From contig DCUC01000029.1 in assembly GCA_002329705.1 (NCBI GenBank), positions 4,410-23,730 on the forward strand: DNA of 19,321 bases. The letters are read 5' to 3'. Positions within the stretch are counted from its first letter, which is position 1; every line of letters begins with the position of its first letter. The translations under genes were made by a program, and so were the position numbers. Shown here in pieces: positions 8,876 through 14,890 of this stretch. A model generated the notes under the pieces. The model worked only from the letters and a program-made list of their open reading frames with translations, was not told the DNA's origin and did no database searches. The stretch is from Caryophanales bacterium UBA1424 (lineage in GTDB: Bacteria > Bacillota_I > Bacilli_A > RFN20 > CAG-826).

Positions 8876-9419
8876 ATATCGACATGATTTCTTTTTCTTT
8901 TCCGACGAGGACTTCTTCGATTTTTTTATTCGACTCGTCCGTCACTTTCTGAACTTCGTTTTCGATGCGTTTCTTCAAGTCGTCGCTATAATCTTCCGAG
9001 CTCTTGACAAAATCGACATACTCGCGGCGGATGTTGCGAATGGCGACTTTTGATTCTTCGGCATACACTTTGGCGCGCTTGACTAAATCCTTGCGCGTCT
9101 CTTCGGTGAGAGCCGGAATGATCAGGCGAATTTGCTCGGCATCGACAATCGGATTAATGCTTAAATCGCTGGCGTTGATGGCTGAAGCAATCGAGCGCAG
9201 GTCACCGCGGTCATAGGGCTTAATCAAAAGCTGGCGCGGTTCGGGAATGGAGATGGAAGCGATCTGGCCGATGAGAATTTTATCGCCGTAGTAGTCGACT
9301 TCGATGCGGTCGAGGAGAGCTGCATTCGCGCGCCCGGTCCGCAAGGTGTTGAGGTTGGCTTTGAAGACTTGAATCGTCTTCTCCATCTTATCGAGGGCTT
9401 CAAGGGCTAGTTCATCCAT
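8874..9419 (-). CDS. frr: ribosome recycling factor
   Basis: RRF splits post-termination ribosomes together with EF-G. The 181-aa product covers the whole family (about 185 aa): the N-terminal helix with KMEKTIQVF, the LNTLRTGRANAALLDRIEVDYYG segment at the hinge into the second domain, then RLIIPALTEETRKDLVK and a long C-terminal helix ending KEKEIMSI. Two ATGs are close together. The first (9425) overlaps the pyrH stop as TAATG, with AGGA only 2 nt away. The second (9419) has AGGA 8 nt upstream, so I chose it. Either way it is coupled to pyrH. Confidence 0.97.
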   Translation of the reverse strand: MDELALEALDKMEKTIQVFKANLNTLRTGRANAALLDRIEVDYYGDKILIGQIASISIPEPRQLLIKPYDRGDLRSIASAINASDLSINPIVDAEQIRLIIPALTEETRKDLVKRAKVYAEESKVAIRNIRREYVDFVKSSEDYSDDLKKRIENEVQKVTDESNKKIEEVLVGKEKEIMSI

Positions 9420-9424
9420 AATCA

Positions 9425-10144
9425 TTATCCTTTCTTAACGATGGTACCGATTTTTTCTCCGTTTAAGATGCGGAGGAAATTATTCGTGTCATTCATATTA
9501 AAAACATGAACGATAATGTCTTCATATTGTATCATGCTGACGGCGGTCTGGTCCATGACTTGCAAGTTTTTGGAAAGCAGTTCGCCAAAGGTGATTTCGG
9601 AAATGAAATGAGCATCTTTGTTCGTCCGCGGATCATCGTCATAAACGCCGTCGACGCCGTTTTTCGCCATTAAAATGGCGTCAGCTTCAATTTCGATCGC
9701 CCGCAAAGTGGCGGTTGTATCGGTCGTAAAGAAAGGGTTTCCGGTGCCGCCGCCAAAGATGACGATGCGCCCTTTTTCCATATGTGAGATGGCTCTTTTT
9801 TTGATGTATGGTTCACTGACGGCTTTGACTTCAATCGCCGACATCACGCGGCATTCAAGACCCGTCTTTTCGATCGCGCTTTGCAGGGCCAAGGCGTTGA
9901 TGATCGTGCCGAGCATGCCCATGTAGTCGGCCGTGCTTCTTTCGATGCCGATCTGCTCGGCGAGTTTGCCGCGCCAGATATTGCCGGCACCGACCACAAT
10001 CGCGATTTGCACACCCTGCTCATACATCGATTTAATCGCCGTGGCGACAATGTCTAAATGCTTGGCGTCCAAAATTAGTTTCTGACGGTTATCAGACAGG
10101 GCTTCACCCGACAGTTTTAACAGGATTCGTTTGTAATTTATCAT
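9425..10144 (-). CDS. pyrH: UMP kinase
   Basis: Hexameric bacterial uridylate kinase of the amino acid kinase fold. It phosphorylates UMP to UDP at the entry to pyrimidine nucleotide and UDP-sugar supply. Length 239 aa is typical. ATP/substrate motifs: KLSGEAL (10-16), VGAGNIWRG (51-59), GGGTGNPFFTTDTTA (131-145) and DGVYDDDPR (165-173). The ATG at 10144 has AAGGAG 5 nt upstream, an ideal site. That site can, however, pair with part of the hairpin lying between tsf and pyrH (see 10150-10183), so expression relative to tsf may be tuned. PyrH is allosterically controlled by UTP and GTP in other bacteria. Confidence 0.98.
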   Translation of the reverse strand: MINYKRILLKLSGEALSDNRQKLILDAKHLDIVATAIKSMYEQGVQIAIVVGAGNIWRGKLAEQIGIERSTADYMGMLGTIINALALQSAIEKTGLECRVMSAIEVKAVSEPYIKKRAISHMEKGRIVIFGGGTGNPFFTTDTTATLRAIEIEADAILMAKNGVDGVYDDDPRTNKDAHFISEITFGELLSKNLQVMDQTAVSMIQYEDIIVHVFNMNDTNNFLRILNGEKIGTIVKKG

Positions 10145-10149
10145 GGAAT

Positions 10150-10183
10150 CTCCTTAAGAAAAAACACTCTTAAAGAGTGTTTA
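10150..10183 (-). promoter_or_regulatory. tsf-pyrH intercistronic hairpin: attenuator with alternative pairing to the pyrH ribosome-binding site
   Basis: The minus strand has AAACACTCTT and AAGAGTGTTT around a single T (10162-10182), in effect an 8-bp stem with a 5-nt loop, followed by six T: a terminator-like hairpin starting in the tsf stop codon. CUCUUUAAG (from 10169-10177) can instead pair over 9 bp, with one G-U, with CUUAAGGAG (from 10150-10158), which contains the pyrH Shine-Dalgarno site. The two structures exclude each other. The terminator stem is A/U-rich, so termination is probably partial. Confidence 0.6.
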
Positions 10184-11059
10184 TTTCACTTGACTCATCA
10201 CTTCATCAGCGAAGTCGCAGCATTTTTTCTCAATGCCCTCTCCAACTTGGAAGCGAACGAATTTCAGCACTTTGTTGCCGTCGGCTTTGAGGACTTCCGC
10301 CACGCTTTTTTCGCCATCGAGCAAATAGGTCTGTTCGACGAGCGTCGACTCGCTTAATAATTTGTTAACTTTGCCGAGGATGATGCCTTCGAGAATGGCG
10401 GCGGGTTTATTCGCTAATTTCTCATCGGATTTGGCTAATTCGCGAGCGATGTTTTTTTCGTGTTCGATGACATCGGCGGGAATCTCATCGCGAGTTACGT
10501 ATGTCGGGCTATTGGCGGCGATATGCATCGCCAAGCCTTTGCCGAGCTCTTCATTGGCCTTGGCCAGCAAGACGAGGACGGATATTTTGCCATTCATGTG
10601 AATGTATGAGCCGAGGCCTTGACCATCAGCGGCTTTGAGAATTGCAAAACGGCGGTAATCGATTTTTTCGCCTAACGCGACAGTCGCATCGGTGAGGTGC
10701 TGAGCCACTAAGGCTTTCGCGGCATCGAGATCGGATGGTTCTTCATGAAGTGTCTCTTGAGCGAGATTATCGACGAGAGCGATGAATTTGTCACCGCGGG
10801 CGACAAAGTCGGTTTCGCAGTTGACTTCGAGGACGATGCCTTTGCCGCAGCCTTCGCAGACGCGGACCCTCGTCAATCCTTCAGCGGCGATGCGGCTGGC
10901 TTTTTTCGCGGCTTTGGCAATGCCTTTTTCGCGGAGCCAATCGATGGCTTTTTCGACATCGAGAGCGTTTTCTTCAAGGGCTTTTTTACAATCCATCATG
11001 CCCGCACCGGTGCGTTCACGAAGGACTTTAATGAGTTCAATTAAGTTGCTTGAGGCCAT
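10181..11059 (-). CDS. tsf: translation elongation factor Ts
   Basis: Guanine nucleotide exchange factor that regenerates EF-Tu-GTP. At 292 aa it is family length. The N-terminal UBA-like domain covers about 5-45 (LIELIKVLRERTGAGMMDCK), followed by KAAKKASRIAAEGL (49-62) and the EF-Tu-contacting TDFV (83-86). Two dimerisation subdomains follow, and the C-terminus is VRFQVGEGIEKK...FADEVMSQVK. The ATG overlaps the rpsB stop by one base (TAATG), with GGAGG upstream lying inside the rpsB 3' end. An unusual detail is a CxxC pair (C68, C71) just before the TDFV strand, with C81 beside it, and a CC pair near the C-terminus. The rpsB-tsf order is near-universal in bacteria. Confidence 0.98.
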   Translation of the reverse strand: MASSNLIELIKVLRERTGAGMMDCKKALEENALDVEKAIDWLREKGIAKAAKKASRIAAEGLTRVRVCEGCGKGIVLEVNCETDFVARGDKFIALVDNLAQETLHEEPSDLDAAKALVAQHLTDATVALGEKIDYRRFAILKAADGQGLGSYIHMNGKISVLVLLAKANEELGKGLAMHIAANSPTYVTRDEIPADVIEHEKNIARELAKSDEKLANKPAAILEGIILGKVNKLLSESTLVEQTYLLDGEKSVAEVLKADGNKVLKFVRFQVGEGIEKKCCDFADEVMSQVK

Positions 11060-12177
11060 TATTTCTCCTCCTCTTTGGCTGTATCTTCTTGAGCTTTAGG
11101 GGCTGCTTTTTGGGTTGTTTTTTTCACTGGCGCCGGTTCTTCAACCTTCGCTTCTACTTCAACTTTTTCTGAAGCGGCAGGAGCTTCTGCAACTTGTTCT
11201 TCGACTTGCGGTTTGCGGTCGCGGCTGTAATCGTCGCGTCTGGCGGCTCTCATCGCCTGATAGCGCTCATATCTTTCCTGGCGCTCCTTGCGAGCGGCGC
11301 GGATGGCGGCGAGGCGTTCCTGATTTTCTTTGTCAGCTTGACGGATGGCGTCTTTCATCGTCACTTCTTCACCTTCATCTTTGGTGTAGGCGACGAGCGG
11401 AATTCCACCCTTGGCTTCGACGATGGCATCAGCCAGGACGCTGATGATTAAACGGACGGAACGGACCGCGTCATCGTTGGCGGGAATCGGGAAATCTAGG
11501 ACATCGGGATCGGAGTTGGTATCGACGATGCCAAAGACGGGGATTTTCAGTTTGCGGGCTTCGCGAACGGCGTTGCGTTCGACTTCGGGGTCGACGACGA
11601 CGACGGCTTGCGGCAGACGGCGCATTTCTTTAATGCCGGATAAGGTATAGGCGAGCTTCTCTTTTTCTTTTCTTAAGAGGGCTGCTTCTTTCTTCGGCAG
11701 GCGTTCAAAGACGCCGTCGACTTCCTTGGCCTCGAGTTGCTTGAGATAGCGGATGCGGCTTTCAATCGTCTTATAATTGGTTAGCGTGCCGCCTAACCAG
11801 CGGTTGGTGATATAGAAACTGCCGGAGCGAAGAGCTTCTTCGGTGACGGCTTCCTGACATTGTTTTTTCGTGCCGACAAAGAGGACTTTGCCGTTTTGGC
11901 TGACGATTTCAAACAAGGCTTTGTAAGCGACGCTGATCGCTTCGGCGCTCTTGGCTAAATCGATGATGTAAATGCCATTGCGGGCTCCGTAGATGAAACG
12001 AGCCATCTTCGGGTTCCATTTGCGAGTTTGGTGGCCAAAGTGGACACCGCCCTCTAATAATTTTTTCATCGTGATGATCGGCTGCGATTCATCGTGCAAA
12101 ACCATCTTCATCACATCGTCTTGTTTGGGCGCTTCTTCGGCTACTGCTTCGATGGCGACCTTTTCTTCTTCACTCAT
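11059..12177 (-). CDS. rpsB: 30S ribosomal protein S2 with N- and C-terminal extensions
   Basis: S2 binds late to the 30S subunit near 16S helices 26 and 35-40 and helps recruit S1 where S1 exists. The conserved S2 core is about 35-258, opening with MKKLLEGGVHFGHQTRKWNP (37-56), then FVGTKKQCQEAV, YITNRWLGGTLTNYKTI and VFGIVDTNSDPD. At 372 aa it is over 100 residues longer than the usual roughly 250. The first 34 residues are acidic. Residues 270-318 are a charged Arg/Lys/Glu stretch likely to form a helix, and 325-372 are a low-complexity Ala/Pro/Glu/Lys tail. The ATG has TTGGAGG 7 nt upstream. It is first in its operon, behind a promoter at 12307-12336 and a structured leader that may mediate autoregulation. 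Confidence 0.97.
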   Translation of the reverse strand: MSEEEKVAIEAVAEEAPKQDDVMKMVLHDESQPIITMKKLLEGGVHFGHQTRKWNPKMARFIYGARNGIYIIDLAKSAEAISVAYKALFEIVSQNGKVLFVGTKKQCQEAVTEEALRSGSFYITNRWLGGTLTNYKTIESRIRYLKQLEAKEVDGVFERLPKKEAALLRKEKEKLAYTLSGIKEMRRLPQAVVVVDPEVERNAVREARKLKIPVFGIVDTNSDPDVLDFPIPANDDAVRSVRLIISVLADAIVEAKGGIPLVAYTKDEGEEVTMKDAIRQADKENQERLAAIRAARKERQERYERYQAMRAARRDDYSRDRKPQVEEQVAEAPAASEKVEVEAKVEEPAPVKKTTQKAAPKAQEDTAKEEEK

Positions 12178-12300
12178 TTGTGAACCTCCAATTTGTTTTT
12201 CCCTCCACTACTTCCAACAACGATCCCTCATCGGTGCCCCGTGGCGTTGATGAGACTAGGACGTTGAATCCATAGTGTGTGTAGTCTCTCTTTTGAGAGC
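12178..12300 (-). promoter_or_regulatory. structured 5' leader of rpsB mRNA
   Basis: The predicted transcript start is near 12300, giving about 120 nt before the ATG. Elements visible on the minus strand: hairpin CTCTC-AAAA-GAGAG (12286-12299), then a long composite stem. Outer CACTA/TAGTG pairs 12273-12277 with 12206-12210. AACG/CGTT pairs 12262-12265 with 12219-12222. TCC/GGA pairs 12259-12261 with 12224-12226. CTCATC/GATGAG pairs 12249-12254 with 12227-12232. GCC/GGC pairs 12243-12245 with 12236-12238, closed by a 4-nt loop. Internal loops separate the helices. A GGAGGG lies just after the structure, with the true site TTGGAGG further on. It resembles a ribosomal-protein autoregulatory leader; I do not recognise a named family. 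Confidence 0.6.
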
Positions 12301-12306
12301 CGATTT

Positions 12307-12336
12307 ATTATAACACACGCGCCCCGGCATAGACAA
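12307..12336 (-). promoter_or_regulatory. sigma-A-type promoter of rpsB
   Basis: TTGTCT (12331-12336, 4 of 6 to TTGACA) and a perfect TATAAT (12307-12312) are separated by 18 nt on the minus strand. They lie between the xerC terminator and the rpsB leader, exactly where a promoter is expected. Confidence 0.8.
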
Positions 12337-12340
12337 GGAA

Positions 12341-12376
12341 AGAAAAAAAGAGCCATGATACTAAGTATCATAGCCC
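12341..12376 (-). terminator. intrinsic terminator after xerC
   Basis: GGGCTATGATAC and GTATCATGGCTC form a 12-bp stem (two G-U pairs) with loop TTA (12350-12376), followed on the minus strand by a run of seven T and then CTTT. It lies 12 nt after the xerC stop and isolates rpsB from upstream transcription. Confidence 0.92.
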
Positions 12377-12387
12377 TGTTTAACTCT

Positions 12388-13302
12388 CTATTTGCCTTTC
12401 TTCTTGGCCCGAGGATGGGCGAAGAGGTATTGATTTTTCATCGCCTCCTGCGAGACGTGGGTATAAACTTGCGTCGTGTTGAGGCTTTCGTGACCGAGGA
12501 GTTCCTGAATGACGCGGAGATCGGCGCCGCCCTCGAGGAGATGAGTGGCGAATGAGTGGCGGAACAAATGCGGATGAAGACCGAGAAATAGACCTGTTTT
12601 CTTTTCGCATTCGCTGAGGATGAATTCGAGTCCTCGCGTGGTTAGTCGGCGACCACGAGCACTGAGAAAAAAGAAGCGAATGTCCTGAAGCAAATCATCC
12701 TTGGACAACAGTTTTTCGCGCGTCGAGTCGCGGTAGGTTTCCAAGGCTTCTTTCGCTTTTAGCGAAAAAGGAACAATTCTCTCTTTTTTTCCTTTGCCGA
12801 GAACTCGGATAGCCCGCATGCGAAAATCGATATCCGACAATTTGACATTGATCAGTTCTTCGGCTCGCATCCCCGATGCGTAGAGGAGTTCGATTATCGC
12901 CGTATCGCGAGGGGCGAGAAAATCCTTCCGTTTGGCGTTTTCCAAAATGAGGTTTTCGACTTGCTCGAGGAAGAGGGTTTTGGGATAGCGGACGTCATTT
13001 TTCGGTGTCTGAATAAAGGCGAAAGGATTGCTTTTTACATATTTTTTATTCTTCATGAACTCGAAATGATGGCGAAGACTCGCCAATCGACGGGCGCAGG
13101 AGCGCTTGGAAATTCCGCTTTGCAGTTCAACCGTCAAAAAATTGCGAATCACGCCTGAATCGACTTCATCCATACCGAGTCCTTCCCGGTGAAGATAGCG
13201 ATAAAACTTCTCGAGATCACGGCGATAGGAATCGATGGTCCTCTCCGAAAAAAGCCGCTCATCGCGTAGGTGATCGATAAACTCCTGCGTCTGCTTATTC
13301 AT
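12388..13302 (-). CDS. xerC: tyrosine site-specific recombinase, XerC/XerD type
   Basis: Chromosome-dimer-resolving recombinase of the tyrosine family. From the ATG at 13302 it is 304 aa, matching XerC/XerD (about 298). The N-terminal SAM-like DNA-binding domain covers about 1-95. The full catalytic set is present: R146 (ASGMRAEEL), K170 (LGKGKKER), H245 and R248 (HPHLFRHSFATHLL), H271 (LGHESL) and the nucleophile Y280 (TTQVYTHVS). The frame is open further upstream (to 13383), but those residues lie inside trmFO. The 13302 start overlaps the trmFO stop by 8 nt and gives the family's N-terminus. An AAGGAG lies 16 nt upstream, rather far. Gene order topA-trmFO-xerC matches B. subtilis codV (xerC). 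Sequence alone does not separate XerC from XerD; context favours XerC. Confidence 0.93.
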   Translation of the reverse strand: MNKQTQEFIDHLRDERLFSERTIDSYRRDLEKFYRYLHREGLGMDEVDSGVIRNFLTVELQSGISKRSCARRLASLRHHFEFMKNKKYVKSNPFAFIQTPKNDVRYPKTLFLEQVENLILENAKRKDFLAPRDTAIIELLYASGMRAEELINVKLSDIDFRMRAIRVLGKGKKERIVPFSLKAKEALETYRDSTREKLLSKDDLLQDIRFFFLSARGRRLTTRGLEFILSECEKKTGLFLGLHPHLFRHSFATHLLEGGADLRVIQELLGHESLNTTQVYTHVSQEAMKNQYLFAHPRAKKKGK

Positions 13303-14578
13303 TTGCGGATGTCCAGTACTCCTTGATGGCCGCGAGGGCTTTTTCGGCGTCTTTTTGGCGATGCCGTTTGTCGGCGTTTGCAAGGATGCCGAAGTTGGCG
13401 TTCATCGGCGAGAAGCCGTGGGGATTAGCTTTCGTGATATAGCGGATAAGCGATCCGATCATCGTTGATGATGGGGGAATCGGTGCCTCTTTGCCGATGG
13501 CGATATGATGAGCGATGATGCCGGCGATGATGCCGGTGGCGGCGCTTTCGACATATCCTTCAACTCCGGAGAGCTGACCGGCGACGATAATATTGTCCTT
13601 GTTCTTGATTGCTAAATTGTCATTAAGGGCTAACGGGCTGTTGATGTATGTGTTTCGGTGCATCAGGCCAAAGCGCTCAAATTCAGCGCTTTCTAAGCCG
13701 GGAATAAGGCGGAAAACGCGTTCTTGTTCGCGATAAGTCAGGTTTGTCTGAAAGCCGACGATGTTATATAAGGTGGCAATCAGATTATCCTGCCTAAGTT
13801 GAACGACGGCATACGGGGGACGGCTGCGATCAAGAGCGAGCCCCTTCGGCTTAAGCGGCCCATAACGAAGGGTGTCGACACCCCGCTTAGCGAGCACTTC
13901 AATCGGCAGGCAACCCTCAAAATACTGACTTTCAAAATCGCGCAGCTTGACGGTCTCGGCTTTTTGCAGTTCATCGACAAAATGATAATATTCATCTCGT
14001 GAGAACGGACAATTGATGTAGCTGTCATCACCTTGCTCATAACGCGATTTATAATAGGCGATATTCTGATTGATGCTATCTTTGCTGATGATGGGAGCGC
14101 TGGCGTCGTAAAAAGAGAGAGCTTTTACGCCGATGATGTTTGATATGTCATCGACCAGTTCGTCGCTGGTCAGCGGTCCGGTCGCGAGAACAGTCAGCTC
14201 GTCCGGAAGTCTTTTGACATCCTCTGAATGAACGAAAATATTGGCGTTTTGCCGGATTTTTTCAGTGATTAACTTCGCAAATTGCTCACGATCGACACTG
14301 AGAGCGTTACCGCTCGGAACCGAAGAAAACGAGGCCGCTTCCATCGTCAGTGATTGCATCGCTCGCATCTCTTCTTTTAAAAGTCCGCAGGCATTATCAA
14401 GGCGGTTGCTCTTCAGCGAATTGGAACAGACGAGTTCACCAAATAAGCCGCTTTGATGAGCGGGCGTCATCTTGTGGGGACGCTTTTCAAATAGATGAAC
14501 TTCATGCCCTTTGTTAGCTAGGAAAAAAGCTGCTTCAACACCCGCTAGTCCGGCGCCGATAACATTGATTTTGCTCAT
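13295..14578 (-). CDS. trmFO: folate-dependent tRNA (uracil-54-C5)-methyltransferase
   Basis: Flavoprotein that makes ribothymidine at tRNA position 54 using methylenetetrahydrofolate and reduced FAD. From the ATG at 14578 it is 427 aa, near the family's roughly 435. The FAD-binding NVIGAGLAGVEAA starts at residue 5. LVCSNSLKS holds C51 and EGCLPIEV holds C223, the two cysteines conserved in TrmFO (C53 and C226 in B. subtilis, from memory). The C-terminal GQLSGVEGYVESAATG is the second flavin motif. A TTG at 14596 keeps the frame open, but MSKINVIGAG is the usual start. No Shine-Dalgarno site is seen; TATAAT ends 6 nt before the ATG, so the mRNA could be leaderless. The related RlmFO methylates 23S rRNA in some mycoplasmas; context favours TrmFO. 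Confidence 0.95.
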   Translation of the reverse strand: MSKINVIGAGLAGVEAAFFLANKGHEVHLFEKRPHKMTPAHQSGLFGELVCSNSLKSNRLDNACGLLKEEMRAMQSLTMEAASFSSVPSGNALSVDREQFAKLITEKIRQNANIFVHSEDVKRLPDELTVLATGPLTSDELVDDISNIIGVKALSFYDASAPIISKDSINQNIAYYKSRYEQGDDSYINCPFSRDEYYHFVDELQKAETVKLRDFESQYFEGCLPIEVLAKRGVDTLRYGPLKPKGLALDRSRPPYAVVQLRQDNLIATLYNIVGFQTNLTYREQERVFRLIPGLESAEFERFGLMHRNTYINSPLALNDNLAIKNKDNIIVAGQLSGVEGYVESAATGIIAGIIAHHIAIGKEAPIPPSSTMIGSLIRYITKANPHGFSPMNANFGILANADKRHRQKDAEKALAAIKEYWTSANE

Positions 14579-14584
14579 TTTTAT

Positions 14585-14590
14585 ATTATA
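14585..14590 (-). promoter_or_regulatory. candidate -10 box for trmFO (possible leaderless start)
   Basis: A perfect TATAAT on the minus strand is followed by ATAAAA and then the trmFO ATG, so initiation at the usual distance would begin at the start codon. No -35 match exists at 16-18 nt (the DNA there is the topA terminator hairpin) and there is no TGn extension, so the promoter is tentative. The gene does need some promoter if the topA terminator works. Confidence 0.35.
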
Positions 14591-14593
14591 TCG

Positions 14594-14624
14594 CAAAAGC
14601 AGATGGTTCGGGCCATCTGCTCTT
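14594..14624 (-). terminator. hairpin terminator after topA
   Basis: AGCAGATGG and CCATCTGCT form a perfect 9-bp stem with loop CCCGAA (14598-14621) on the minus strand, followed by TTTTG. It comes directly after the stop of the restored topA frame. The U run is short, so termination may be incomplete and trmFO may be partly read through. Confidence 0.7.
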
Positions 14625-14890
14625 TATTTCTTGTCGTAGTTTTTACTGAAGTCACACTTCGGATAGTTGCTGCAGCCGATAAATTTTTTGCCGCGGTAGG
14701 TTCTGACCTTTAAATCACCGCCGCATTTCGGACATGTCCCGACATTTTCCTCATCGACGCTATGATCGTGATCGTGACGAATATGAGTTTTAGGTTTATC
14801 ATTGCGCGAATATGTGCATGATGGATAGCCGCTGCAGGCAATAAATGACTTGTTCCTGCCATATTTGCGACGCAAAAGAGGCTTGCCACA
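14624..14890 (-). pseudogene. topA: displaced C-terminal part of topA (zinc-ribbon tail, +1 frame)
   Basis: This 88-residue stretch is not a separate gene but the end of TopA in another frame. It opens with the second cysteine pair of the middle zinc ribbon ([16 protein letters not shown], then CSGYPSC), followed by a His/Asp-rich linker near [10 protein letters not shown] third ribbon follows (CPKCGG ... [10 protein letters not shown]), ending in TAA. Skipping the single base at 14891 joins EDCPV of the main frame to CGKP and rebuilds a normal C4 ribbon and a 703-aa enzyme. A GTG at 14908 is in frame but has no Shine-Dalgarno site and lies within topA coding sequence, so independent translation is unlikely. 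Confidence 0.9.

Noticed and set aside
12178..12300. T-box riboswitch in the rpsB leader
   Set aside because: There is no T-box antiterminator sequence (AGGGTGGNACCGCG type), no terminator before the gene, and rpsB is not an aminoacylation gene.
12388..13302. The tyrosine recombinase as an integrase marking a mobile element
   Set aside because: It has XerC/XerD length and motifs, sits in the conserved topA-trmFO-xerC order, and no att-like repeats or cargo genes flank it.
13303..13383. Longer xerC with 27 extra N-terminal residues
   Set aside because: The extra part lies inside trmFO, is Pro/Lys/Ser-rich and unlike XerC N-termini. The ATG at 13302 gives the normal length and a typical 8-nt overlap.
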